Below are positions 1-10,177 of a stretch of 64,000 bases of DNA, piece after piece. Source of the DNA: Marinobacter sp. (GTDB taxonomy: Bacteria; Pseudomonadota; Gammaproteobacteria; Pseudomonadales; Oleiphilaceae); NCBI GenBank assembly GCA_022014155.1, contig JAKLLS010000002.1, positions 1 to 64,000 on the forward strand, read 5' to 3'. Below the pieces are notes generated by a model. It searched no databases. It was not told the origin of the DNA and worked only from the letters and a program-made list of their open reading frames with translations. Position 1 is the first letter of the stretch; every line of letters starts with the position of its first letter. The position numbers and the translations under genes were made by a program.

Positions 1-2
1 CG

Positions 3-308
3 CAAATGGCCCAGCAGCAGGTGAATGACAAGTCCATGGGGCAGATGGAGGCCATCATTTGCTCCATGACGCCGAAAGAGCGTCGTTACCCGGATGTCAT
101 CAACAACTCCCGTAAGCGCCGTATAGCGACCGGGTCCGGCACCCAGATCCAGGATGTGAATCGTCTGCTCAAGCAGCACAAGCAGATGCAGAAAATGATG
201 AAGAAGTTCGGTAAAAAAGGCGGTATGGCCAATATGATGCGGGGCCTTGGCGGTATGATGCCGCCCGGCGGAGGCGGTGGTGGTATGCCGCCATTTGGTC
301 GTATGTAG
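3..308 (+). CDS. ffh: Signal recognition particle protein Ffh, C-terminal part (5' end outside window)
   Basis: Met-rich M-domain tail ([32 protein letters not shown]...GGMMPP) immediately upstream of rpsP. Confidence 0.93.
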   Translation, partial: QMAQQQVNDKSMGQMEAIICSMTPKERRYPDVINNSRKRRIATGSGTQIQDVNRLLKQHKQMQKMMKKFGKKGGMANMMRGLGGMMPPGGGGGGMPPFGRM

Positions 309-316
309 AAAGCCGT

Positions 317-350
317 ACACAGAAAACCGGGTTTCACTGTGTTTCCCTGT
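317..350 (+). terminator. Possible hairpin terminator after ffh
   Basis: Inverted repeat acacag...ctgtgt with inner aaacc/ggttt, followed by a T-rich stretch. Confidence 0.4.
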
Positions 351-471
351 TTTCATTGGCGCTTTTTTAGCATAGAATAGCGCCCCTTTCGAGTATGGGT
401 CTTCACGCCGGCCATTGTCTGGCGGGTGTGAATCGTACAAAGTTCGTACAACAGAACAGGATATTGGTTAA

Positions 472-711
472 ATGGTAACAATCCGTTTGGCTCGCGGCGG
501 CTCAAAGAAGCGCCCGTTCTATCACCTGACAGTCACCGACAGCCGCAAATCCCGCGACGGTCGTTTTATTGAGCGTGTCGGCTTCTTCAACCCGGTTGCC
601 CGTGGTCAGGAAGAGCGTCTGCGCGTTGATCGTGATCGTGTTGAGTTCTGGCTGGGCCAGGGTGCTCAAGCCACTGATCGCGTTGCCCAGCTGCTGAAAG
701 GCGCTGAGTAA
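472..711 (+). CDS. rpsP: 30S ribosomal protein S16
   Basis: [41 protein letters not shown]. Confidence 0.98.
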   Translation: MVTIRLARGGSKKRPFYHLTVTDSRKSRDGRFIERVGFFNPVARGQEERLRVDRDRVEFWLGQGAQATDRVAQLLKGAE

Positions 712-738
712 TTACGCTTTAATACCGGGGTTGATGGC

Positions 739-1266
739 ATGACACAGCATTCGCAGGAAACTGTGATCGGCCGGATTACCTCGGTGTTTGGGGTCAAGGG
801 ATGGCTTAAGGTTTATTCCTACACGGACCCCAGGGAAGGAATACTGAACTACCCGGACTGGACTCTGGTCCTCAACGGTAAGCGTATTCCGGCCAGGCTT
901 GAGGAAGGTCGCCGCCAGGGGCAGGGGATCGTCGTCAGGCTGAAAGGTATTAATGATCGTGATCTGGCTCACACCTACTGTGGTGCAGAGGTTAAGGTTC
1001 CGACCGCTGAACTGCCGGCACTTCCCGAGGGGGAGTACTACTGGCACCAGCTAGAGGGGCTTGATGTCTTCACTGTTGAAGATGAGTGTCTGGGTGTGGT
1101 GGATCATCTGATCGAGACAGGCTCCAACGACGTTCTGGTGGTGCGGTCCAACAAGGCCTCCATCGATCAGCGCGAACGGCTGATTCCCTATCTTCCGGAC
1201 CAGGTGGTTCGCGAAGTGGATCTGGCCGCAAAGCGTATGGTTGTTGACTGGGATCCGGAGTTCTGA
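739..1266 (+). CDS. rimM: Ribosome maturation factor RimM
   Basis: [22 protein letters not shown]...[15 protein letters not shown]; synteny rpsP-rimM-trmD-rplS. Confidence 0.97.
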   Translation: MTQHSQETVIGRITSVFGVKGWLKVYSYTDPREGILNYPDWTLVLNGKRIPARLEEGRRQGQGIVVRLKGINDRDLAHTYCGAEVKVPTAELPALPEGEYYWHQLEGLDVFTVEDECLGVVDHLIETGSNDVLVVRSNKASIDQRERLIPYLPDQVVREVDLAAKRMVVDWDPEF

Positions 1267-1268
1267 GG

Positions 1269-2027
1269 GTGTGGATTGGCGCAGTCAGTCTGTTCCCGGA
1301 AATGTTTGATGCGGTAACGGATTATGGCATTACCGGCAGGGCAGTTCGTGATGGTCTTCTGACTTTCAGGAGCTGGAACCCGCGGGAATTTACCCATGAT
1401 CGTCATCGCACGGTGGATGACCGGCCCTATGGTGGTGGTCCTGGCATGCTGATGAAAATACAGCCTCTGCGGGATGCGATCCATGCGGCCAGGGAGTCGG
1501 CACCTGGCAAAGCCTGTGTTGTTTATCTCTCACCCCAGGGTGAGACGCTGAATCAGTCTGTTGTTGAGTCCCTCGCGGCGGAAGAGCAGTTGATTCTGGT
1601 GGCGGGCCGTTACGAGGGTGTCGACGAGCGCCTGATATCGGCGGAAGTCGATCGGGAAGTGTCGCTGGGGGATTTTGTCCTGTCCGGTGGCGAGCTGGCA
1701 GCCATGGCTGTCATTGATGCGGTTACACGCCTCATCCCCGGAGCGCTGGGTCATGCGCAGTCGGCAGAGCAGGATTCCTTTGCCGACGGTTTGCTGGATT
1801 GTCCGCACTACACCCGGCCCGAGGTTTACGAAGGTCAGGCGGTGCCGGACGTTTTGTTAAGCGGTCACCATGATCAGATCCGGCGTTGGCGGCTCGAACA
1901 GTCGTTGAGGCGAACCCGGGAGCGACGCCCCGACCTGCTGGAAAAGCGGGTGTTTACGGACGAAGAGCGTGAGCTGCTGGAAGAGATTTTGAACGAACCG
2001 GGTGCCTCTGAATCATCAGGGCATTAA
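1269..2027 (+). CDS. trmD: tRNA (guanine-N1)-methyltransferase (GTG start)
   Basis: [24 protein letters not shown]...[14 protein letters not shown]. Confidence 0.98.
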   Translation: MWIGAVSLFPEMFDAVTDYGITGRAVRDGLLTFRSWNPREFTHDRHRTVDDRPYGGGPGMLMKIQPLRDAIHAARESAPGKACVVYLSPQGETLNQSVVESLAAEEQLILVAGRYEGVDERLISAEVDREVSLGDFVLSGGELAAMAVIDAVTRLIPGALGHAQSAEQDSFADGLLDCPHYTRPEVYEGQAVPDVLLSGHHDQIRRWRLEQSLRRTRERRPDLLEKRVFTDEERELLEEILNEPGASESSGH

Positions 2028-2053
2028 AAGATTGGGTATCAGGAGCACAAACG

Positions 2054-2410
2054 ATGAGCGGCAAGAACAACATCATCAGTCAGATTGAATCAGAGCAGAT
2101 GACCAAGGAAATCCCTGCCTTCGCGCCGGGTGATACCGTGGTTATTCAGGTTCGCGTAACTGAAGGCAACCGTGAGCGTCTGCAGGCGTTCGAAGGCGTT
2201 GTTATCGGTAAGCGTAACCGTGGCATGAACTCTTCCTTCACTGTTCGTAAGATTTCTTACGGTGTGGGTGTTGAGCGTACTTTCCAGACTCACTCCAAGT
2301 TGATCGACAGCATCAACGTGAAGCGTCGTGGTGACGTGCGTCAGGCCAAGCTTTACTACCTGCGCGATCTGTCTGGTAAGGCAGCTCGTATCAAGGAGAA
2401 GCTGGGCTGA
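2054..2410 (+). CDS. rplS: 50S ribosomal protein L19
   Basis: [38 protein letters not shown]. Confidence 0.98.
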   Translation: MSGKNNIISQIESEQMTKEIPAFAPGDTVVIQVRVTEGNRERLQAFEGVVIGKRNRGMNSSFTVRKISYGVGVERTFQTHSKLIDSINVKRRGDVRQAKLYYLRDLSGKAARIKEKLG

Positions 2411-2438
2411 TCAGCATTGCGCTGAACAGAGTGCTTCA

Positions 2439-2467
2439 GAAAAAGGCAGCCACGGGCTGCCTTTTTC
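2439..2467 (+). terminator. Rho-independent terminator after rplS
   Basis: gaaaaaggcagcc-acg-ggctgcctttttc perfect hairpin with T run. Confidence 0.9.
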
Positions 2468-2518
2468 GTGTCTGACTGTTATAAACAGGGCTCTTAACCG
2501 TTTGCCCCGGAAGCATGC

Positions 2519-3451
2519 ATGGTGTCCCAACGCAGATCCCGACCGGAACTAAGACCTGATGACGAGGCGCTGATCGCCCGCTTTACCGATGCCATCTGGC
2601 TGGAAGATGGACTCGGCGAGCAAACCCGAATGGCCTATCGTAATGACCTTGAAGGTTTGGCGGCGTGGTTGGCGGATCAACCAGGGCGGCCCTTGTTGAG
2701 TGCGGTGCGGCGAACGGATCTTCTTGCGTGGATTTCCCGGGGGCTGGCGGACGGTGCCAAAACCTCCACGGCGGCACGTCGATTGTCTGGATTGCGGCGC
2801 TTCTATCGATACCTGCTGCGTGAGGGCGCGATCAGTGAGGACCCCACGTTGCAGATTGATAGCCCCCGTCTGCCGCGCCGGTTGCCGGACTCCCTTTCCG
2901 AGCAGGATGTCGATGCGCTGCTGGCGGAACCTGATCCGGCAGTGCCGATCGAGTTGCGTGACAAGGCGATGATGGAAATTCTCTATGGCTGCGGGCTGCG
3001 TGTTTCGGAGTTAACGGAACTGCGAGTGGATCAGGTCAACCTCCGTCAGGGCGTGGTGCGAGTTACCGGTAAGGGTAACAAGGAGCGACTGGTGCCGCTT
3101 GGGGAGGAGGCGGTGGATTGGCTGGTGCAGTACATGAAGGAAGGGCGTTCTGAGTTGCTAAAAGGTCGGTCTTCGGATGCGTTGTTTCCTGGTAATCGCC
3201 CTGTGGCGATGACTCGCCAGACCTTCTGGTACCGGATCCGTCATTACGCCATACGTGCGGGTATTAACAAACACTTGTCTCCACATACCCTGCGTCACGC
3301 GTTTGCGACGCACTTGCTGAATCATGGGGCGGACCTGCGGGTCGTCCAGATGTTGCTGGGACACTCCGATCTCTCGACAACGCAAATATACACACACGTT
3401 GCCCGGCAGCGCCTTCAGTCCCTGCATCAATCCCATCATCCCCGTGGCTGA
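2519..3451 (+). CDS. xerD: Site-specific tyrosine recombinase XerD
   Basis: Tyrosine recombinase core: LYGCGLRVSELTELR, HTLRHAFATHLLNHGADLRVVQMLLGHSDLSTTQIYTHV. Confidence 0.95.
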   Translation: MVSQRRSRPELRPDDEALIARFTDAIWLEDGLGEQTRMAYRNDLEGLAAWLADQPGRPLLSAVRRTDLLAWISRGLADGAKTSTAARRLSGLRRFYRYLLREGAISEDPTLQIDSPRLPRRLPDSLSEQDVDALLAEPDPAVPIELRDKAMMEILYGCGLRVSELTELRVDQVNLRQGVVRVTGKGNKERLVPLGEEAVDWLVQYMKEGRSELLKGRSSDALFPGNRPVAMTRQTFWYRIRHYAIRAGINKHLSPHTLRHAFATHLLNHGADLRVVQMLLGHSDLSTTQIYTHVARQRLQSLHQSHHPRG

Positions 3452-3587
3452 GTGGTGAGGTTTCCGGTAAGGTTGGTGGCCTTGAAGTCAGGCCTGAACT
3501 TTAACGTCGTCAGAGTGTCGCAGTAGTTTGAGCGAGTAGCCTTGGGGAATCTCCAGGCTTGAACAACAACCGAAAGCGGAAGACATT

Positions 3588-4325
3588 ATGTTGGTCAGAA
3601 AATTGTTTGAATTCACCCTGGCAGTTGCCCTGATAGTGGTCGGCGGGCAGGTCGCGATGGCCGGGGAGACGGAGGATCGGATCGCCGAGCGGCTCACAGC
3701 AGCCATCCCGGGCCTTAAAGTGACCGAGGTCCGCGAATCCGAAGCGCCTGGATTGTATGAGGTCTACAGCAACAACGGTGACACCATCTACACCACCCGG
3801 GATGGTGGCTACCTGCTGACCGGGGATTTGCTGCAGATAACCGATAACGGTATTGCCAACGTGTCGGAAAAGAATCGGGCCATCGTGCGTAAGTCGCAGA
3901 TGGAGGAGTTTGGTGCCAGGGGGGTGATCAGTTATCCCGCTGATGGTGAGAAAAAGGCGGAAATTGCCGTCTTTACCGATATCGATTGCCCATACTGCCG
4001 TAAATTGCATGCCGAGATGGACGAGCTCAATAGCTACGGCATTACCGTTCATTACTACGGTTTCCCCCGTTCCGGGCCAAATACGCCGTCTTTCAATAAA
4101 TACGTCTCGGTCTGGTGCAGTGACGATCAGCAGGAAGCCATGAACGCGGCCAAGTCCGGAAAGCCGGTTGATGCCAGTACCTGTGAGAATCCGGTCAGGG
4201 ACCAGTTCACTCTGGGAGGGCAGGTTGGTGTCACTGGAACACCTGCCATTGTGTTGGAGGACGGTAACATGGTTCGTGGTTACGTTCCGGCCCGGAAACT
4301 GGCTGAAGGGCTTGGTCTGCTATAA
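3588..4325 (+). CDS. dsbC: Thiol:disulfide interchange protein DsbC
   Basis: Signal-like N-terminus, thioredoxin fold FTDIDCPYCRKLHAEMDELNSYGI, cis-Pro GVTGTPAIV. Confidence 0.92.
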   Translation: MLVRKLFEFTLAVALIVVGGQVAMAGETEDRIAERLTAAIPGLKVTEVRESEAPGLYEVYSNNGDTIYTTRDGGYLLTGDLLQITDNGIANVSEKNRAIVRKSQMEEFGARGVISYPADGEKKAEIAVFTDIDCPYCRKLHAEMDELNSYGITVHYYGFPRSGPNTPSFNKYVSVWCSDDQQEAMNAAKSGKPVDASTCENPVRDQFTLGGQVGVTGTPAIVLEDGNMVRGYVPARKLAEGLGLL

Positions 4326-4481
4326 CTTCGTGGGTGCCTGAGCAGATCTGGCATCTTGAAGGAATCGCCATAGCGACAATGCGGGGCTTATTCAGCGTGC
4401 CCTTAATCGGTATACTATGGCCTCTCGATACAACCCCAAGAAAACCCATCAGCACCCCCAAGCGGGATCAGAGGTGAAAGT

Positions 4482-5783
4482 TTGAAAGACGTCAGTGTCG
4501 GAATCTGCGGATTGGGAACCGTTGGCGGCGGTACATTCAATGTATTGACCCGAAACGCCAAAATCATTGCGGGCCGTGCCGGCTGCAATATCCGGATTGG
4601 CCGGGTGGCTAGCCGTACCCCCCGGGAAGATATTGATATGGGCGGTATTCCGTTCAGCACCGACATTTTCGACGTCATCAACGACCCTGACATTGATATT
4701 GTGGTGGAGTTGATAGGTGGGTATGACGCGGCCCGGGAGCTGGTGCTGGCTGCCATCAAGAATGGCAAGCACGTGGTGACGGCCAATAAGGCCCTGATCG
4801 CTGTCCACGGTAACGAGATTTTTGAGGCGGCTGAAAAGGCCAACGTTATTGTTGCCTATGAAGCCGGCGTTGCAGGCGGCATTCCAGTGATCAAATCGGT
4901 TCGCGAAGGCATGGCTGCCAACCGTATCGACTGGATTGCCGGTATCATCAACGGCACAGGCAACTACATCCTGACCGAGATGCGTGCAGGCCGTGAGTTT
5001 GCGGAAGTTCTGAAGGAAGCCCAGGATTTGGGGTATGCCGAAGCCGATCCGACCTTTGATGTTGAGGGTATCGATGCCGCGCACAAGCTGACCATTCTGG
5101 CCTCCGCCGGTTTTGGTGTGCCGCTGCAGTTCGAAAGGGCCTATACCGAGGGGATCTCGCAGATCACACCTTACGATATTGCTCACGCGGAGCTGCTGGG
5201 CTATCGGATCAAGCATCTTGGTATTGCACGTCGCCGTGATGACGGCATTGAACTGCGTGTGCATCCGACCCTGGTGCCGCGCAGCCACCTGATCGCCCAG
5301 GTGGATGGCGTACTCAATGCCGTATTGGTGGATGGCGATGCTGTGGGCCAGACCATGTACTACGGCCCGGGCGCCGGCGACGAGGCGACCGCCTCTGCGG
5401 TCATTGCTGACATTGTGGATGTTGCCCGTACTGTGGCATCGGGAAGCTCCCAGCGAGTACCGTACCTTGGCTTTGATCCGTCCGCGCTGGAAGACCTGGA
5501 TGTGCTGCCGATGGAAGATGTCCAGTCGGCATATTACCTGCGCATTACCGCAATGGATCACCCGGGTGTACTGGCCAAGGTTGCCTCGATTCTCAGCGAG
5601 CATGGCATCAACATCGAGTCGATCATGCAAAAAGAGTCCGAGCTGAAAGACGGTCGTATTCCGGTGATCATCCTGACCCACACCGTTCAGGAGCGCCAGG
5701 TGAACCGCGCTATTGAGGAGCTGGAAGCCCTGACCGACATCGATGGCCAAGTTGTTCGCATTCGCGCCGAAAACTTTAACTGA
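4482..5783 (+). CDS. hom: Homoserine dehydrogenase with C-terminal ACT domain
   Basis: VGICGLGTVGGGTFNVL...VVTANKALIA...EAGVAGGIPVIK...ACT MDHPGVLAKVASILSEHGINIESI. Confidence 0.96.
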   Translation: MKDVSVGICGLGTVGGGTFNVLTRNAKIIAGRAGCNIRIGRVASRTPREDIDMGGIPFSTDIFDVINDPDIDIVVELIGGYDAARELVLAAIKNGKHVVTANKALIAVHGNEIFEAAEKANVIVAYEAGVAGGIPVIKSVREGMAANRIDWIAGIINGTGNYILTEMRAGREFAEVLKEAQDLGYAEADPTFDVEGIDAAHKLTILASAGFGVPLQFERAYTEGISQITPYDIAHAELLGYRIKHLGIARRRDDGIELRVHPTLVPRSHLIAQVDGVLNAVLVDGDAVGQTMYYGPGAGDEATASAVIADIVDVARTVASGSSQRVPYLGFDPSALEDLDVLPMEDVQSAYYLRITAMDHPGVLAKVASILSEHGINIESIMQKESELKDGRIPVIILTHTVQERQVNRAIEELEALTDIDGQVVRIRAENFN

Positions 5784-5794
5784 CAGGTACGCAC

Positions 5795-7195
5795 GTGAGA
5801 TACATCAGTACACGGGGGGAAGCTCCCGCCCTGGGGTTTGAAGACGTTCTGCTGACCGGACTGGCCACCGATGGTGGCCTCTATGTTCCTGAGTCACTGC
5901 CTCATTTCAGTCTGGAAGAAATCCGCAGTTGGCGTGGCCTGTCCTATAGCGAACTGGCATTCAATGTGATGTACCCGTTCGTGGACGATGCCATTCCGGA
6001 AGATGACTTCCGCACGATGTTGGATGAGACCTACAGCGTGTTTGCCCATCAGTCAGTTGCACCGCTGGTTCAGCTCGACACCAATGAATGGGTGTTAGAG
6101 CTGTTCCGTGGCCCGACCCTGGCGTTCAAGGATTTTGCCCTGCAACTGTTGGGTCGGCTGCTGGATTATGTGCTTGAGAAACGCAAGCAGCACGTAGTGA
6201 TCATGGGAGCGACCTCCGGTGATACCGGCTCTGCTGCGATTGAGGGCTGCCGCCGTTGCGAGCACGTGGATATTTTTATCCTGCATCCTCACGAGCGCGT
6301 ATCCGAGGTGCAGCGTCGCCAGATGACGACGGTCAAAGGCGACAATATTCATAATATCGCGGTACGTGGCAATTTCGATGACTGCCAGCGTATGGTGAAA
6401 GAAAGCTTCGGGAACCAGTCATTCCTGGGCGGCAAGACGCAGTTGGCAGCGGTGAACTCCATTAACTGGGCGCGGATCATGGCCCAGATCGTCTATTACT
6501 TCCAGGCGTCACTGGCGCTGGGTGGTCCGGATCGCAGCATGGCATTCTCGGTACCCACGGGTAATTTCGGTGACATTTTCGCTGGCTACCTGGCGAAGAA
6601 AATGGGCCTGCCGATTTCCCAGCTGGTGATCGCCACCAACCGCAACGATATTCTTCATCGCTTCATGAGCGGCAACAAGTACGAGCAGCACAAGCTCGAG
6701 CACACCCTGTCGCCGAGCATGGATATCATGGTGTCCAGCAACTTTGAACGTCTGCTTTTTGACCTGCACGGTCGTGACGGCGCGGCGGTCAAACTGCTCC
6801 TGGAAAATGCCGCCAAGGGCCCGGTGAGCATCGAAGAATACCGCTGGAAACACGCGCGCAAGCTGTTCGACAGCGACGCGGTGGATGACAAGACCACCTG
6901 CGATACCATTCGCGAGATCTACGAGCAGAATGAATACCTGCTGGATCCCCACACTGCCATCGGTGTACGCGCCGCCCGGAACTGTCGCCGTGATAAGGCG
7001 GTACCGATGATTACGTTGGGCACGGCCCACCCGGCCAAGTTCCCGGATGCCATTGCGGAATCCGGCTTGACCGTCAAGCCTGAGCTGCCGGCCCATATGG
7101 CGGATCTGTTCGAACGGGAAGAGCGTTACACGGTGCTGGACAACAACATCGCGGGCGTTCAGGAATTCATTGCAGAAAACTGGAAGAATACCTGA
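5795..7195 (+). CDS. thrC: Threonine synthase (GTG start)
   Basis: MRYISTRGEAPALGFEDVLLTGLATDGGLYVPE, PLP motif GPTLAFKDFALQ; follows hom. Confidence 0.97.
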   Translation: MRYISTRGEAPALGFEDVLLTGLATDGGLYVPESLPHFSLEEIRSWRGLSYSELAFNVMYPFVDDAIPEDDFRTMLDETYSVFAHQSVAPLVQLDTNEWVLELFRGPTLAFKDFALQLLGRLLDYVLEKRKQHVVIMGATSGDTGSAAIEGCRRCEHVDIFILHPHERVSEVQRRQMTTVKGDNIHNIAVRGNFDDCQRMVKESFGNQSFLGGKTQLAAVNSINWARIMAQIVYYFQASLALGGPDRSMAFSVPTGNFGDIFAGYLAKKMGLPISQLVIATNRNDILHRFMSGNKYEQHKLEHTLSPSMDIMVSSNFERLLFDLHGRDGAAVKLLLENAAKGPVSIEEYRWKHARKLFDSDAVDDKTTCDTIREIYEQNEYLLDPHTAIGVRAARNCRRDKAVPMITLGTAHPAKFPDAIAESGLTVKPELPAHMADLFEREERYTVLDNNIAGVQEFIAENWKNT

Positions 7196-7201
7196 CCCGG
7201 T

Positions 7202-8956
7202 ATGACACCCAAAAAGATCCTGCGTCGCCCCCAGCCCGATACCCTGGCGGACTGGGGGCAAAACTTGCCCCCCTTGCTTCGCCGCCTCTATGCCGCACGC
7301 GGCGTCACCTCCGATGAACAGCTGAGTTACACCTTGAAGCACCTGGCTTCGCCGATGGAGCTGCGAGGCATTGAACGGGCCGTGCAGTTGCTGTCTGAAG
7401 CGATCGCCGGCCAGCAGCGGGTGATGATTCTCGGCGATTTTGATGCCGACGGGGCCACCAGCACCGCCGTTGCCATGCTGGGCCTCTCCATGCTGGGACT
7501 GAAAAGTGTCGACTTCCGGGTGCCCAGCCGGTTTGCGGATGGCTATGGTCTGACGCCGGGAATCATCCATCGCCTGAAAGAAGAGGGCGAGCTGCCAGAC
7601 TTGATGGTTACCGTGGATAACGGTATTTCGGCGATCGAGGGTGTCCGGGCGGCGAAAGAGCTGGGAATCAAGGTGGTTATCACCGACCACCACCTCGCTG
7701 GCGAGACCCTGCCGGACGCGGATGCCATCGTGAACCCTAATCAGCCGGGTTGTCCATTTCTCAGCAAAAACGCCGCCGGTGTGGGTGTGATGTTTTACGT
7801 GCTTACCGCACTACGAAAACACCTGCGAGAGCAGGGCAGGCTGCCGGAGCCACAGCCCAACTTGGGGGCTTTGCTGGATCTGGTGGCGCTGGGCACCGTT
7901 GCTGATGTGGTACCGTTAGATCACAACAACCGGATCTTTGTCGAGCAGGGCCTGCGCCGGATTCGTCAGGGCGAGGCCCGCCCGGGTATTCTGGCACTGC
8001 TGGAAGTGGCAGGTCGCGATCACGCTGCCATTAGCTCCACCGATCTTGGCTTCGTCGTCGGCCCCCGACTCAACGCTGCGGGCCGGCTTGATGATATGAG
8101 TATCGGTATTGCCTGCCTACTGGCGGACAGCCCGGATGAAGCTCGCAGGTTGGCCAGGGAACTGGACACCTTCAATCGCGAACGCCGCACCATCGAAAAG
8201 GACATGAAAGCCCAGGCCCAGGATCTGCTGGCGTCCATGTCACTGGATCTGGAAGGCTTACCCTGGGGGCTGGCGTTGTATGATCCGGAGTGGCATCAGG
8301 GCGTTATCGGCATCCTCGCCGCCCGTATCCGCGAACAAACCAACCGACCGACGGTCGCGTTTGCCGCCGATGATAACGGCGAAGACATCAAAGGTTCCGC
8401 CCGCTCCATCCCCGGCCTGCACATCCGCGATGCCCTGGCGGTGGTTGACTCACGCCATCCCGGCCTGATGAAGAAATACGGCGGCCACGCCATGGCTGCC
8501 GGCATGACCCTGGCCAGGGAAGATCTGGATACCTTCTGCGAAGCCTTCGACAAAGCTGTGCGGGATACGCTCACGCCAGAAGATCTGGAAGCTGCCATCG
8601 TCACCGACGGCCCCCTGAACAGCCAGGAACTGTGCCTGGACACCGCCACTCTGCTCAAGAGAGCCGGCCCCTGGGGCCAGCACTTTCCCGAGCCGCTGTT
8701 CGACGGCGAATTCCGTGTGCTCAGCCAGCGCATCGTCGGCGAAAATCACCTGAAACTGGTGCTACAGCCCGCTGACGGCAGCGGCATTGTTGATGGCATT
8801 GCGTTCAATACCGGACCGGAAGTGCCCGACTACACCAAAACCGGGGCCAGGGTGGTTTACAAGCCGGATGCCAATACGTTCAGGGGGCGAACCAACCTGC
8901 AGTTGTTGGTGGATTATCTGGAACCGACTCCGCAGCAAACAAAACCCACAGGCTGA
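7202..8956 (+). CDS. recJ: Single-stranded-DNA-specific exonuclease RecJ
   Basis: DHH motifs ILGDFDADGATSTA, VITDHHLAGETLPDADAIVNPNQ. Confidence 0.96.
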   Translation: MTPKKILRRPQPDTLADWGQNLPPLLRRLYAARGVTSDEQLSYTLKHLASPMELRGIERAVQLLSEAIAGQQRVMILGDFDADGATSTAVAMLGLSMLGLKSVDFRVPSRFADGYGLTPGIIHRLKEEGELPDLMVTVDNGISAIEGVRAAKELGIKVVITDHHLAGETLPDADAIVNPNQPGCPFLSKNAAGVGVMFYVLTALRKHLREQGRLPEPQPNLGALLDLVALGTVADVVPLDHNNRIFVEQGLRRIRQGEARPGILALLEVAGRDHAAISSTDLGFVVGPRLNAAGRLDDMSIGIACLLADSPDEARRLARELDTFNRERRTIEKDMKAQAQDLLASMSLDLEGLPWGLALYDPEWHQGVIGILAARIREQTNRPTVAFAADDNGEDIKGSARSIPGLHIRDALAVVDSRHPGLMKKYGGHAMAAGMTLAREDLDTFCEAFDKAVRDTLTPEDLEAAIVTDGPLNSQELCLDTATLLKRAGPWGQHFPEPLFDGEFRVLSQRIVGENHLKLVLQPADGSGIVDGIAFNTGPEVPDYTKTGARVVYKPDANTFRGRTNLQLLVDYLEPTPQQTKPTG

Positions 8957-9028
8957 TTTACAAACAGAATTCCGGTAGAATTCCGCCTCTGTTTTTACTC
9001 TCCATTTTCAAGAGCGAGTAAGGGTTTC

Positions 9029-10124
9029 ATGGAAATTAATCCCATTGTGACGAAGATCAAAGACCTTCGTGAGCGCACTGAAGCGCTCAGGGGGTATCTT
9101 TGACTACGATCAGCGTAGTGAACGACTGGTCGAAGTAGAACGGGAACTGGAAATGCCCACGGTGTGGGACGATCCCGAGCGCGCCCAGGCACTGGGTAAG
9201 GAGCGCTCGGACCTCGAACTGATCGTGCGTACCATCGACAACCTCACCTCAGGCCTGGACGATGCTGAAGGCCTGCTGGAAATCGCAGCCGAGGAAGAGG
9301 ACGAAGGCACCGTTGGCGAAATTGAAGCCGATCTGGCAAGCCTCGACAAAGAACTCGAAAAGCTCGAGTTCCGTCGCATGTTCTCCGGTGAAATGGACGC
9401 CAACAACGCCTACCTGGACATCCAGGCCGGCTCAGGCGGTACCGAAGCCCAGGACTGGGGCAATATGTTGCTGCGTATGTACTTGCGCTGGGCGGAACGT
9501 CGTGGTTTCAAAGCAGAAATTGTCGAGCTGCAGGAAGGGGAAGTGGCAGGCATCAAGAGTGCCACCATCCACATCCAGGGTGACTATGCCTACGGCTGGT
9601 TGCGCACCGAGACCGGTGTGCATCGTCTGGTGAGAAAGTCGCCGTTCGATTCCGGTAACCGTCGCCATACTTCCTTCTCTTCCGTGTTTGTATCACCGGA
9701 GGTGGATGACAGCTTTGAAATAGAAATTAACCCGTCTGACCTGCGCGTTGACGTATACCGGGCGTCCGGTGCCGGTGGTCAGCACGTAAACCGGACCGAG
9801 TCCGCGGTACGTCTGACTCACAACCCCACCGGGATTGTGGTGGCCTGTCAGGCCGGGCGAAGCCAGCATCAGAACAAAGACCAGGCCATGAAGCAGCTCA
9901 AGGCCAAACTCTTTGAGCGCGAGATGCAGGAACGCAACGCCGAAAAGCAGAAAGCCGAAGATGCCAAGGCCGATATCGGCTGGGGTAGCCAGATCCGCTC
10001 CTACGTACTGGATGACAGTCGTATCAAGGACTTGCGCACCAAAGTCGAAACCAGCAATACCCAAGCGGTGCTGGACGGTGACATCGACAAATTTATCGAG
10101 GCAAGCCTGAAGATGGCGCTGTAA
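9029..10124 (+). CDS. prfB: Peptide chain release factor 2, expressed through a programmed +1 frameshift at 9098-9104
   Basis: Zero frame from ATG 9029 ([24 protein letters not shown]) ends at in-frame TGA 9101-9103; +1 frame continues [32 protein letters not shown]... with GGQHVNRT. Confidence 0.96.
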
Positions 10125-10177
10125 CCAGCGCCTTCGCCACGCTAACCCGGACAATTCCCGATTTTTAGTGAGCCAAC

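Noticed and set aside
3488-3500. Palindrome TCAGGCCTGA upstream of dsbC as an operator
   Set aside because: Only 10 bp, expected by chance at this window size, with no supporting second site.
3979-3999. CPYC active site in DsbC instead of CGYC as something novel
   Set aside because: Variation of the CXXC dipeptide is common in DsbC/thioredoxin-fold proteins; not enough to claim novelty.
4449-5750. 433-aa ORF on the minus strand opposite hom
   Set aside because: Exact antisense shadow of a strongly conserved gene; composition (His/Gln/Asn-rich) and lack of any recognisable domain indicate a high-GC artefact.
6509-7693. 394-aa minus-strand ORF opposite thrC/recJ
   Set aside because: Spans two well-supported genes on the other strand; no plausible start context or family.
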